This document shows, piece by piece, positions 1 to 6,384 of a stretch of DNA of 16,238 nucleotides. A program made the translations under genes and the position numbers. The notes beneath the pieces were generated by a model. It made no database searches and was not told the origin of the DNA. It saw nothing but the letters and a program-made list of their open reading frames with translations. Origin of the DNA: a bacterium (GTDB lineage Bacteria; Ratteibacteria; UBA8468); assembly GCA_030672255.1 (NCBI GenBank), contig DAOVGU010000081.1:1-16238 (forward strand), in the 5' to 3' direction. Within the stretch, counting starts at the first letter, position 1. Each line of letters starts with the position of its first letter.

Positions 1-231
1 AATCCTTGGTTTTAAGGAAAGATGTTTTTGGCAAAAAAAGGCAAATCTTTTTGTCAAGGAGGGGACAACTGAGGCAATAAAAACGTTGCTTACATTCTTC
101 TTTCCAACGAATCTCTTCAAAGAGAATTTCTTCCAATCGTCCTTCGGGAAAAAGCAGGATTTAAGCAGTCTTCTTCCTTGAAAAAGACCAAGATTTATCT
201 GAGTATTACCAATATCGATCGCAAGGAACAT
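1..231 (-). CDS. coaX: Type III pantothenate kinase (CoaX), N-terminal part, cut by window edge
   Basis: Reading leftward from the ATG at 231-229 gives 77 codons, open to the window edge. The protein begins MFLAIDIGNT, the acidic phosphate-binding motif (D-x-G-N-T) of the ASKHA fold in type III pantothenate kinases, and continues into a V-x-IASVVPSL segment also typical of CoaX. The family is about 255 residues, so roughly 70% is missing. CoaX phosphorylates pantothenate in the first step of coenzyme A synthesis, in the cytoplasm, and needs a monovalent cation. The start lies 11 nt after the stop of the upstream TPR gene, so the two are probably cotranscribed. I see no clear Shine-Dalgarno sequence. 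The N-terminal motif makes the family call firm; nothing can be said of the catalytic or C-terminal regions. Confidence 0.88.
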   Translation of the reverse strand, partial: MFLAIDIGNTQINLGLFQGRRLLKSCFFPKDDWKKFSLKRFVGKKNVSNVFIASVVPSLTKRFAFFCQKHLSLKPRI

Positions 232-242
232 TGAATATCGAC

Positions 243-1265
243 TCAGCGCATCTTTCCCAGATTAAAGGGAAACCGCAATTCCTTCCCCTGGGGATTGATA
301 ATGATGAGGGTAACCTGGGATTTAAGGTCAATTTCTCTTGTCGGAAACTCATAGATGCAGACTGCCCGATAAAGTCCAGGCCACATCGTAGGATAGGCTG
401 ACCGATTTTCCTTAGATGAGGGTTGGGCAATCTTCTTTTGGGTTTCAAGCACGGCATGATAGTTCTTAGCGAACTCTGGAGAGCCACCATATAGTTCTGC
501 ATAAAACTGCAGGTCTTCTCCCCTCTCCTCTGGAGGTTTCCTTCGGAGAATCTCCTTTTGCACCGCTGGTTTCTTGGGGGGAGCCTCTGGCCCAGACATG
601 GGACCTCCTGGAGGGATCTTCGGTTCTTCTACCTTCTTTTTCACTACTGGTGCGGGAGGTTCCTTTCCTCCCAGGATCTCGTCAATCTCTGCGGGGGTTA
701 GTTCCCGATATTGAGCGGCCAAGACTCTTGCCCGGTAGGCAAGACGATGAAATGGCGAGCAGAGAGAGGCCACTCCCACTCCGTAACCTAAATCCACCAT
801 CCATTCCTTCTCGAATTCTGTCAGGGGAGTATTCCTGTTTGCCTTTCCATAAGCAATTGCTTCTCTAATCTGCTTCTCGCTCAACTTCACCAGGGAATAC
901 TCTATCCTTTCTCCTTCTCCCATTCCTTCTATTTCTTTCTTCGCTAACTCTCCTGTTTTTCCCAGAGGATTGATGGCAATAGCCTTTTTAAATGCCGCAA
1001 TAGCCTCATCCCGCTCACCCTTCTTCTTATAGCAACAACCAAGATGATAGTGAGCATCCTGATTATTTGGATTTCCGCTAATGAATTTTTTGAAGGACTC
1101 GATCGCTTCGTCGAGTTTACTCTGGTTTTCGTACTCCACCCCTTGATCATAGTCGTAATAACCTACAGCAGCCGCGACAGTTCTCATCATCGGGAGGTAA
1201 AAACTGCTCAATAGAAGGCATGCAATAACCACCAATATCTTGCCTAAAAAACTCCTCTTTTCCAT
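243..1265 (-). CDS. Secreted TPR-repeat protein with proline-rich linker, function unknown
   Basis: 340 residues. The N-terminus has basic residues followed by a hydrophobic stretch (about 10-27) and an Ala-rich segment (31-33), which looks like a Sec signal peptide. Cys16 sits in a lipobox-like V-I-A-C context but lies inside the hydrophobic core, so lipidation is uncertain. Residues 35-102 form about two tetratricopeptide repeats (pattern A-x-x-x-F-x-K-x-I...NP). A helical region spans 120-198, a Pro/Lys-rich linker runs 200-245, and the C-terminal 90 residues end in a predicted beta-rich segment. TPRs mediate protein-protein contacts, so a periplasmic adaptor role is plausible. It sits 63 bp downstream of a csgG-family gene on the same strand and just upstream of coaX. 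A link with CsgG-type export is inferred only from adjacency. I do not recognise the full-length family. Confidence 0.8.
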   Translation of the reverse strand: MEKRSFLGKILVVIACLLLSSFYLPMMRTVAAAVGYYDYDQGVEYENQSKLDEAIESFKKFISGNPNNQDAHYHLGCCYKKKGERDEAIAAFKKAIAINPLGKTGELAKKEIEGMGEGERIEYSLVKLSEKQIREAIAYGKANRNTPLTEFEKEWMVDLGYGVGVASLCSPFHRLAYRARVLAAQYRELTPAEIDEILGGKEPPAPVVKKKVEEPKIPPGGPMSGPEAPPKKPAVQKEILRRKPPEERGEDLQFYAELYGGSPEFAKNYHAVLETQKKIAQPSSKENRSAYPTMWPGLYRAVCIYEFPTREIDLKSQVTLIIINPQGKELRFPFNLGKMR

Positions 1266-1283
1266 TTTTTTCTTCCAAGGCGA

Positions 1284-1323
1284 GGAAAATTTCTGTAGCG
1301 GCCTTGCTGCCGAAGAAATTTCC
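1284..1323 (-). other. Stem-loop between csgG-family and TPR genes
   Basis: The short gap between the two minus-strand genes is almost entirely a nested inverted repeat. GGAAAATTTCT (1284-1294) pairs with AGAAATTTCC (1314-1323) with one bulged base, and CGGC/GCCG pair inside it. No T-run follows on the minus strand, so this is not a canonical intrinsic terminator. It could set relative expression of the two genes or stabilise the transcript end of the csgG-family gene. Function is inferred only. Confidence 0.4.
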
Positions 1324-1328
1324 CGAGC

Positions 1329-2261
1329 CTACTTTATTGCCCTGATGATGTCACCTCGTCCAAAGCCTTTACCCCGGACAACATCACAGATAGAGAATTT
1401 ATCCTGGGCAGCGGTTACTTTGATCTGGCCGATGCGGGTAGTCTCTGTCCCTAAATTAAGTCCGGTCTCAGGATCGATCAGTTCCTCCCCTGATTTATAG
1501 ACGACAAACTCATCTTCAGAGCGAACATTGGAGTTACCTCCGGCATTGATGTAGACCTTTTTTCCTTTGACCAGAACAACCCTTCCCTGCCAGGGGACCT
1601 TCTCCATCCGCGCACAGATAAAGTTCACCGCCTCCTCAATCGCCTCCCGACAAGCCTTGCCAATTGGGGTCTTGTGGAAACTGCCGATACCAAAGGGCAC
1701 TCCGCTCTTATATCCTCCTAAGGTAAAGCCACTGCTGCTGGCATTTCCTACCGCCCTCTTGGAAGCCAATACCTGGCTGGTTGTGGTATCGTAGACCTTC
1801 AGGTCAATCCCAACATGGGCCTTTTTGCCTCCGACTCCTATCCCGATTCCCTTATAGCCAAAAGCAAATCCTCCTCCCCTTTCTCCAGCTTCAAATTCGG
1901 TGACCGCTCCATAGACCATAATCTGGGCACCAATAATCCTGCCGGTCTTGGCCCCGGTCTCCTTACTGATTCTGCCGGAGGCAACTAGATCCTGCTCCTT
2001 GATAACGTCCTGGAGTCTTTCCCTTTCCACGACAATGAATCTCCCTGTGTTTACCAAGGCGGTGGCAAGCATATCGCTCATTCCTGTTCCTACCTTCCAA
2101 TCCTCTACCCACCAGCGATGCGGTACCTTCTCCTCAAAGGCCGCAACAGCAATCCGCTTCTTCAGTCCGGTGTAAGGGGCTAGTTTTGTCTTTTCCTCAG
2201 CCGCAAACAGAGCTGTTGTCCCTAAAAAGGAGATAATCAACACCAAAATCTTTCTTACCAT
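1329..2261 (-). CDS. CsgG/HfaB-family protein with FlgT-like C-terminal domain
   Basis: 310 residues. A signal peptide (1-20, ending L-F-A before A21) is followed by a CsgG-like core (about 36-220): R-I-A-V-A-A-F, then G-T-G-M-S-D-M-L-A-T-A-L, then G-R-F-I-V-V-E-R-E-R-L-Q-D-V, and G-A-Q-I-M-V-Y-G-A-V. These are the standard landmarks of the family. Residues 226-310 resemble the small beta domain of FlgT: V-x-V-K-G-K-K-V-Y-I-N-A-G, then E-D-E-F-V-V-Y, ending in G-D-I-I-R. CsgG proteins form outer-membrane secretion pores (curli) or, in relatives, flagellar or holdfast anchoring rings. Unlike classical CsgG there is no lipobox Cys near the N-terminus, so a soluble periplasmic form or another anchor is suggested. 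No csgA, csgB, csgE or csgF lies nearby. A G-rich ribosome-binding site lies about 10 nt before the ATG. Confidence 0.85.
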   Translation of the reverse strand: MVRKILVLIISFLGTTALFAAEEKTKLAPYTGLKKRIAVAAFEEKVPHRWWVEDWKVGTGMSDMLATALVNTGRFIVVERERLQDVIKEQDLVASGRISKETGAKTGRIIGAQIMVYGAVTEFEAGERGGGFAFGYKGIGIGVGGKKAHVGIDLKVYDTTTSQVLASKRAVGNASSSGFTLGGYKSGVPFGIGSFHKTPIGKACREAIEEAVNFICARMEKVPWQGRVVLVKGKKVYINAGGNSNVRSEDEFVVYKSGEELIDPETGLNLGTETTRIGQIKVTAAQDKFSICDVVRGKGFGRGDIIRAIK

Positions 2262-2293
2262 TTTGCTTGCCCCCTATTTCCATTAACCACGAA

Positions 2294-2404
2294 TGTCATT
2301 GCGAGGGGTGAAACCCCGTGGCAATCCGCGAAGCGTCGCGAGCTTGCCTTTGGCAAGCGTGGCGATCTCAATGAGATTGCTTCGACTTCGTCTCGCAACG
2401 ACAC
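2294..2404. repeat. Palindromic intergenic repeat, family A copy 1
   Basis: Left end GTCATTGCGA (2295-2304) and right end TCGCAACGAC (2393-2402) are imperfect terminal inverted repeats. Inside are a GGGGT-gaa-ACCCC hairpin, a GCTTGCC-ttt-GGCAAGC hairpin and a GAGATTGC block near the right end. It fills the gap between the csgG-family and oxidoreductase genes. It resembles the dispersed CATTGCGA-type repeats seen in many environmental genomes. The preceding AACCAC motif recurs before copies 2 and 3. Confidence 0.75.
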
Positions 2405-2413
2405 ACAAAGGCG

Positions 2414-3406
2414 TCATTCTATCTTTACTTTCCTTCCTGTTTTTGCCGACTTATAGATGCTCTCACTGAGTTCTGCTACCTTCAGACCGATCTCCGGTTC
2501 GGTGGCTAACTTCTCTTTACCCAAAATGGCGTTGATAAAATTTTTATCGGGAGTAGAGGAGGAGGTTCTGGGAAATGAGGTTGCCCTCTCTCCCCGCAAC
2601 TGAAAGAAGGAATACCATCCATCCTTATAGCCTAAAGCGATTACCCCTTTCTCCCCATAGATATAAAGGTTTTCCCGGAAGCCAGCCGGGTCATTCCCTT
2701 CAATACTAATATTCCCAATCACCCCATTATTAAACCTTATCGTAACCGCCGAGTTAACATCGACCTTTAGCCTTTTGAAGTCCAAAAGAGCAAAAACCTC
2801 CTTTGCTATCAGCCCGGTAAGCCAAAGGATCTCGGCCAGAAGGTGGCTACCCGAATCCATCAACATTCCTCCTCCACTGTATTTTGGGTCGAAGCGCCAT
2901 GTTCTCTTGCTTTTCCTGATAATCTCAATCCAATTCTGTCCCATAAGGGCACTGATTACTTCAATCCTGCCAATTTGGTTTTCCTTAAGAAGTTTTTTGG
3001 CATATCGGTATTGACCCATAGTATGACGCTGGTAGGAGAGAGAAAGAATTTTTCTTTTCTTTTTGGCTAAAGCAATAAGTTCCTTGGCATCCTTACTTCT
3101 GATAACCATTGGTTTCTCTACGAGGACATGAAGATTTTTCTCTAACGAATCCTTAATCTGCTGGTAATGGCTCATATGAGGGGAAGCGATCTCAACCGCA
3201 TCAAGTTCTATCTCTTTTAGCATTCTCCGGTAATCCTTAAAGATTGCCCCCTTTGCTTTTGCAGCTTCTCTCAACTTAATTGCATTTTTACTTATCGGGT
3301 CGGCGAAGGCTTCCAGACTCACTAAATTTTTAAGTGGCCTTAAATCATTAATGTGGCGGTAACTAATTCCTCCACAACCAACAAATCCTAATCTTATTTT
3401 CTTCAT
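2414..3406 (-). CDS. Gfo/Idh/MocA-family NAD(P)-dependent oxidoreductase
   Basis: 330 residues, full length for the family. The N-terminal Rossmann fold opens with G-F-V-G-C-G-G-I (7-14), the dinucleotide-binding loop. The diagnostic E-K-P motif is at 97-99 (H-V-L-V-E-K-P-M); its Lys is the usual catalytic residue. The C-terminal alpha/beta domain carries G-G-G-M-L-M-D-S-G-S-H (178-188), with Asp184 and His188 in the positions expected for hydride transfer to a sugar or cyclitol. Members oxidise or reduce sugars, inositols or nucleotide-sugars in the cytoplasm; the substrate cannot be read from the sequence. Neighbours are envelope-related but not an obvious sugar operon. No good Shine-Dalgarno sequence precedes the ATG. 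Repeat elements flank the gene on both sides. Confidence 0.9.
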   Translation of the reverse strand: MKKIRLGFVGCGGISYRHINDLRPLKNLVSLEAFADPISKNAIKLREAAKAKGAIFKDYRRMLKEIELDAVEIASPHMSHYQQIKDSLEKNLHVLVEKPMVIRSKDAKELIALAKKKRKILSLSYQRHTMGQYRYAKKLLKENQIGRIEVISALMGQNWIEIIRKSKRTWRFDPKYSGGGMLMDSGSHLLAEILWLTGLIAKEVFALLDFKRLKVDVNSAVTIRFNNGVIGNISIEGNDPAGFRENLYIYGEKGVIALGYKDGWYSFFQLRGERATSFPRTSSSTPDKNFINAILGKEKLATEPEIGLKVAELSESIYKSAKTGRKVKIE

Positions 3407-3425
3407 TATTAATCATAACCACAGA

Positions 3426-3510
3426 TGTCATTGCGAGGGACAGAGTCCCGAAGCAATCTCAAGAAGTAAGAGATTGCCACGGCCTTCGGCTCTCGCAACG
3501 ACTACGTCGT
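3426..3510. repeat. Palindromic intergenic repeat, family A copy 2
   Basis: GTCATTGCGA (3427-3436) at the left and TCGCAACGAC (3493-3502) at the right. A GGGAC-aga-GTCCC hairpin lies in the left arm, and GCAATCTC faces GAGATTGC in the middle. The right tail (through 3510) provides the stop codon and the last codons of the neighbouring minus-strand gene. AACCACAGAT precedes the element. Confidence 0.78.
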
Positions 3511-3936
3511 TTTAGTCTTCTTGGGTAGGATAATCTCATCAATTATTCTTATTGCGCTCTCCACCCTTGGACCAATCTCCTTTTTGCCTGCAGCTACCTC
3601 TTTCTCAATTTTTTTGATGGTCTCTGCTATCTGGAGAATCTTCCTCTTAGTTGGCCGGCTGCTCGCAGAAAGGACCCTCTCTATACTTTTGTCTGCCTTC
3701 TGAAGCGCTTTTTTAGCATCCCCAAAGTTAGATTCTTTGGCGCTAATTGCCGCTTCTTTCAAATGGCCCTTTACCTCCTCCAGGTAGGGGAAGGCAAGCT
3801 TTGCTATCCTTTCCTCAACATTCCTCTCCAGTTTTCGATAGGCCGAGCGGCTCTGACGCGCGACAAGAATAGAGACAATCGCCACCACCACTAAAACCCC
3901 GAGCAAAATTAATTCTGCCTTTTTCCTTTTCTCCAT
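3502..3936 (-). CDS. Membrane-anchored helical (coiled-coil-like) protein, function unknown
   Basis: 144 residues. A short basic N-terminus (MEKRKKAE) is followed by one hydrophobic segment (about 9-27) and then a long Lys/Glu/Ala-rich helical region (about 30-135). The pattern suggests a single-pass protein with a coiled-coil domain, probably on the periplasmic side; topology is not certain. I do not recognise a family. The gene has the best promoter on this strand and an AGAGGTGAG ribosome-binding site just upstream of the ATG. It is the first gene of the leftward set. Its last residues (K-T-K-T-T) and TAG stop are formed by the edge of repeat copy 2, so the original C-terminus may have differed. 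Confidence 0.72.
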   Translation of the reverse strand: MEKRKKAELILLGVLVVVAIVSILVARQSRSAYRKLERNVEERIAKLAFPYLEEVKGHLKEAAISAKESNFGDAKKALQKADKSIERVLSASSRPTKRKILQIAETIKKIEKEVAAGKKEIGPRVESAIRIIDEIILPKKTKTT

Positions 3937-3956
3937 ATCTCACCTCTCTTTGATAA

Positions 3957-3985
3957 ATTATATTCCATATGGTAAAATAAATCAA
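3957..3985 (-). promoter_or_regulatory. Sigma70-like promoter for the leftward gene set
   Basis: On the minus strand, TTGATT (3985-3980) and a perfect TATAAT (3962-3957) are separated by 17 bp. The predicted start of transcription is about 3950, just upstream of the ribosome-binding site of the 3936 gene, giving a very short leader. It may serve the genes down to coaX, subject to whatever the intervening repeats do. Confidence 0.65.
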
Positions 3986-4001
3986 GTAAAATGAGACCAT
4001 A

Positions 4002-4073
4002 ACTTATGGAGTGACAGCGAACATAAGTCATCTGGCCGAATTTTATCCCGAGGGCACGAAGTGCATGAGGGAT
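4002..4073. repeat. Degenerate palindromic sequences upstream of pilT
   Basis: ACTTATG (4002-4008) and CATAAGT (4022-4028) form an inverted repeat. ATCCC (4045-4049) and GGGAT (4069-4073) bracket a GCAC-gaa-GTGC hairpin, reminiscent of another dispersed repeat type ending in GGGATCTC. Together with repeat copy 3 this occupies most of the divergent intergenic region; no gene is visible between 3937 and 4220. Confidence 0.45.
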
Positions 4074-4105
4074 CTCTCAAAGCTGGTAAGTACTCAGTGA
4101 ACCAC

Positions 4106-4182
4106 GTCATTGCGAACGAAGTGAAGCAATCTCAAGAAGTGAGAGATTGCCACCCCTTCGTTTCACTCAGGGTCGCAATGAC
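4106..4182. repeat. Palindromic intergenic repeat, family A copy 3
   Basis: Perfect 10-bp terminal inverted repeats GTCATTGCGA (4106-4115) and TCGCAATGAC (4173-4182), with inner pairing GCAATCTC (4126-4133) to GAGATTGC (4143-4150). This copy lacks the extra left-arm hairpin found in copies 1, 2, 4 and 5. It ends about 40 bp before the pilT start. Confidence 0.8.
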
Positions 4183-4220
4183 AACATAGACGTAGTTTAC
4201 TTGTATTTACCAAAGATGTA

Positions 4221-5294
4221 ATGGTAGATTTTAAGAAGATACTGGCTCATGCGATAAAGGAGAATGCCTCTGACCTCCACTTTAAGGTTGGTAGTCCCCC
4301 TTTATTGCGGCGCGATGGAACCCTTTCCCGCTTAGCCGACCTGCCCGCAATAAAAAAGGAGGATTGCGAAGCAATTCTAAATAAGGTCTTAACACCTCAA
4401 GAGAAGAAAAAGTTTGCCACCGACCAGGAACTTGATAAGGGCGTAGAGCTTCCCGGTTTTTGCCGGCTACGGGTTAACCTCTCCATCGAGCAGTCCCAGC
4501 CCAGAATCATCTTCCGGCTCATCCCTGCCTCACCCCTCTCCATTAAGGAACTTAACCTGCCGCCGGTATTGGAAAAGATCGCTCAATCCCCCAGAGGCCT
4601 GGTTTTGGTTACAGGAGAAACCGGGGTCGGCAAGACAACCACTCTGGCAACAATAATTGACTACATCAATACAAATTTTGCTAAGCACATCATCACCATT
4701 GAGGATCCAGTTGAATTTCTTCACCAGGACAAAAAATCTATCGTTACCCAGAGAGAAATTGGCACCGACACCAAATCCTTTGCTTCCAGCCTGCGCTATA
4801 TCCTCAGGCAGGACCCGGATGTTATCCTGATTGGGGAGATGAGGGACCTGGACACGGCAAAAGCTGCCATCTCGGCCGCTGAGACCGGTCACCTTGTCCT
4901 TTCCACCTTACATACCAACAACAGCGTAGAGACGATCAACCGGATTATCGATATCTTCCCGCCAAATCAGCAGCCTCAGGTGCGCAAGCAACTTGCCGCA
5001 ATTTTAGTGGCGGTTATCTCTCAGAGACTGCTCTTGAAGAAGGATGGTTCCGGGAGGATACCCGCGGTAGAGGTCCTGATCTCCACCGCTCTCATCAAAG
5101 AGAAAATTCTCAAAAGCCAATTGCAGGATATTCCAAAATTAATGGAGGAGGGAAAGACTATCTATGAAATGCAGACCTTTGATATGGCCCTCCTGGAACT
5201 GGTGAAAAGTGGTCAGGTTAGCGAGGAGGCTGCTCTTGCCGCCAGCACCAGCCCCACCGACTTCTCCATAAAACTGAAAGGCTTCGCTGGTTGA
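4221..5294 (+). CDS. pilT: Type IV pilus retraction ATPase PilT
   Basis: 357 residues, normal length. The N-terminal PAS-like domain carries S-D-L-H-F (17-21). The ATPase core has Walker A G-E-T-G-V-G-K-T (132-139), Asp box I-T-I-E-D-P-V-E-F (158-166), Walker B V-I-L-I-G-E-M-R-D (201-209) and His box T-G-H-L-V-L-S-T-L-H-T (222-232). The usual Walker A S-G-K-S is V-G-K-T here, a conservative change. PilT is a cytoplasmic hexamer that powers pilus disassembly and twitching motility. The next annotated gene is a tRNA, and no pilB, pilC or pilin gene lies in the window, so the rest of the pilus apparatus must be elsewhere. The ATG at 4221 gives the canonical N-terminus; the ribosome-binding site is weak. 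A PilT-like paralogue (PilU) is possible, but the sequence is closest to PilT. Confidence 0.92.
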   Translation: MVDFKKILAHAIKENASDLHFKVGSPPLLRRDGTLSRLADLPAIKKEDCEAILNKVLTPQEKKKFATDQELDKGVELPGFCRLRVNLSIEQSQPRIIFRLIPASPLSIKELNLPPVLEKIAQSPRGLVLVTGETGVGKTTTLATIIDYINTNFAKHIITIEDPVEFLHQDKKSIVTQREIGTDTKSFASSLRYILRQDPDVILIGEMRDLDTAKAAISAAETGHLVLSTLHTNNSVETINRIIDIFPPNQQPQVRKQLAAILVAVISQRLLLKKDGSGRIPAVEVLISTALIKEKILKSQLQDIPKLMEEGKTIYEMQTFDMALLELVKSGQVSEEAALAASTSPTDFSIKLKGFAG

Positions 5295-5319
5295 CAAATT
5301 GCGCCCCAAGGACTACTAT
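5291..5319 (+). promoter_or_regulatory. Sigma70-like promoter for tRNA-Phe and tatD
   Basis: Perfect -35 TTGACA (5291-5296), 17-bp spacer, -10 TACTAT (5314-5319, 4 of 6 consensus). The -35 box overlaps the pilT stop codon. A second TTGACA at 5320-5325 has no convincing -10 partner. The predicted transcript would carry repeat copy 4 in its leader before the tRNA. Confidence 0.5.
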
Positions 5320-5328
5320 TTGACACAT

Positions 5329-5405
5329 GTCATTGCGACCCCGTACTAAATACGGGGGTGGCAATCCCAATGAGATTGCTTCGTCGCTTTGCTCCTCGCA
5401 ATGAC
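5329..5405. repeat. Palindromic intergenic repeat, family A copy 4
   Basis: Perfect terminal inverted repeats GTCATTGCGA (5329-5338) and TCGCAATGAC (5396-5405). The left-arm hairpin is CCCCGTA-ctaaa-TACGGGG, and a GCAATC/GAGATTGC pair lies in the middle. It sits in the leader of tRNA-Phe and ends 13 bp before the mature tRNA. Confidence 0.8.
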
Positions 5406-5418
5406 TACGTCACTTTTT

Positions 5419-5490
5419 GCCGAGGTAGCTCAGGGGTAGAGCGCGGCCCTGAAAAGGCCGGCGTCGGCAGTTCGATTCTGCCCCTCGGCA
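5419..5490 (+). tRNA. tRNA-Phe (anticodon GAA)
   Basis: A complete 72-nt cloverleaf. Acceptor GCCGAGG pairs with CCTCGGC. The D-stem is GCTC/GAGC, the anticodon stem CGGCC/GGCCG with loop CTGAAAA (anticodon GAA), the variable loop GCGTC, and the T-stem GGCAG/CTGCC with loop TTCGATT. The discriminator is A. CCA is not encoded (CTCC follows), so it must be added after transcription. All stems are perfect Watson-Crick. tatD begins 4 nt downstream. Confidence 0.97.
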
Positions 5491-5494
5491 CTCC

Positions 5495-6286
5495 ATGTTT
5501 ATTGACACCCACAGTCATTTGAACTTTTCCGATTTTAATGAAGATTATCCAGATGTAATTGAAAGGGCTAAAAGCGTAGGGATTATCGCTATTCTTAATG
5601 TTGGAGCGGACTTGCCAACGAGTAAAAGAGCAATTGATCTTGCCCAAAAAGAGGATTTATGTTATGCTACTGTTGGGGTCCATCCAACCAATACCAATAA
5701 CCTGAAGGCCAAAGATTATTCAGGATTGGAGGAGCTTGCCCGAAAGAAAAAGGTAGTAGCAATCGGCGAGATTGGTCTGGACTATTTCCACAATAAGGTC
5801 GCCAAGGAAATTCAAGAAGTATCCTTTAAGCAGCAAATTCTCATAGCAGAAAGGCTGGCACTTCCGGTCATTATCCATAATCGCGATGCCAACCCAGATA
5901 CCTTAGCCATTCTTAAAGAAAAGGGAATAAGAGGGGTAATGCACTGCTTTTCTGGAGATATCAATTTTGCGCGAGCAATTCTTTCCTTAGGTCTTTACAT
6001 CTCCTTTACCGGGAATCTTACCTATAAGAAGAACGAGTCCTTAAGAGAGGTGGCAAGGGAAATCCCTCTAAGAAGAATGCTTCTGGAGACGGACTGCCCT
6101 TATCTTCCTCCGCAGAGCAAAAGAGGAATGAGAAACGAACCATCCTTCTTAATCTATACCGCAGAGGAATTGGCCAGGATCAAAGGTGTGGCTTTAGAAA
6201 AATTGGGAGAGGTAACGAGCAAAAATGCTGAAGATTTGTTTAAATTAGCGAGGCTGAAGCCTCGCACTACATTTAGTTTTACGTAG
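5495..6286 (+). CDS. tatD: TatD-family metal-dependent deoxyribonuclease
   Basis: 263 residues. The family signature is complete: D-T-H-S-H-L (4-9, metal ligands His6 and His8), G-E-I-G-L-D (91-96, Glu92), H128 in V-I-I-H-N-R, H150 in M-H-C-F-S-G, T-D-C-P-Y-L (199-204, Asp200), then the R-G-M-R-N-E-P loop. TatD proteins are cytoplasmic TIM-barrel hydrolases with 3'-5' exonuclease activity in DNA repair. The start is fixed by the canonical M-F-I-D-T-H opening, although it lies only 4 nt after tRNA-Phe and has no Shine-Dalgarno sequence. The protein would normally end near N-A-E-D-L-F-K-L (244-251). The last 12 residues (A-R-L-K-P-R...) and the TAG stop are encoded by an inserted palindromic repeat. 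Confidence 0.92.
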   Translation: MFIDTHSHLNFSDFNEDYPDVIERAKSVGIIAILNVGADLPTSKRAIDLAQKEDLCYATVGVHPTNTNNLKAKDYSGLEELARKKKVVAIGEIGLDYFHNKVAKEIQEVSFKQQILIAERLALPVIIHNRDANPDTLAILKEKGIRGVMHCFSGDINFARAILSLGLYISFTGNLTYKKNESLREVAREIPLRRMLLETDCPYLPPQSKRGMRNEPSFLIYTAEELARIKGVALEKLGEVTSKNAEDLFKLARLKPRTTFSFT

Positions 6287-6307
6287 TGCGAACCTTTTAG
6301 GTTCGCT
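6247..6307. repeat. Double-hairpin palindromic element overlapping the end of tatD
   Basis: Two hairpins flank a third pairing. GCGAGGC-tgaa-GCCTCGC lies at about 6248-6265, GCGAACCT-ttt-AGGTTCGC at 6288-6306, and GCACTAC (6264-6270) can pair with GTAGTGC (6283-6289). The sequence differs from family A. It supplies the C-terminal tail and stop of tatD and ends 8 bp before the -35 box of the toxin-antitoxin promoter. No T-run follows either hairpin, so terminator function is uncertain. Confidence 0.75.
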
Positions 6308-6314
6308 GAAAAGG

Positions 6315-6343
6315 TTGACAAACGGAAATCTCTGAGGTATAAT
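6315..6343 (+). promoter_or_regulatory. Consensus sigma70 promoter of the toxin-antitoxin-secA operon
   Basis: TTGACA (6315-6320), exactly 17 bp, TATAAT (6338-6343): both hexamers match consensus perfectly. Transcription should begin near 6350, inside the operator-like repeat. Such an unusually strong core promoter is what one expects where a repressor (here the antitoxin) keeps expression in check. No other promoter is evident before secA. Confidence 0.85.
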
Positions 6344-6365
6344 TACAATGTAATCCAATGTAATC
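6342..6365 (+). promoter_or_regulatory. Putative antitoxin operator: tandem 10-bp repeat plus palindrome
   Basis: CAATGTAATC occurs twice head-to-tail with no gap (6346-6355 and 6356-6365), a spacing of one helical turn. The first copy also lies in a 13-bp palindrome, ATTACA-A-TGTAAT (6342-6354), that overlaps the -10 box. Ribbon-helix-helix repressors bind such closely spaced sites as adjacent dimers, so this is a good candidate autoregulatory site for the downstream antitoxin. Confidence 0.6.
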
Positions 6366-6384
6366 TATAAGGGGTGAAAATAAA

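Noticed and set aside
2294..5405. CRISPR array
   Set aside because: The repeats are palindromic, 75-110 bp, widely spaced by whole genes, and no cas genes are present.
5405..5647. 80-residue minus-strand open frame containing a G-R-I-E-L-P-T-P-A-F-S-G segment
   Set aside because: This is the well-known false protein produced by translating the antisense strand of tRNA-Phe; the tRNA fold is perfect and tatD covers the rest.
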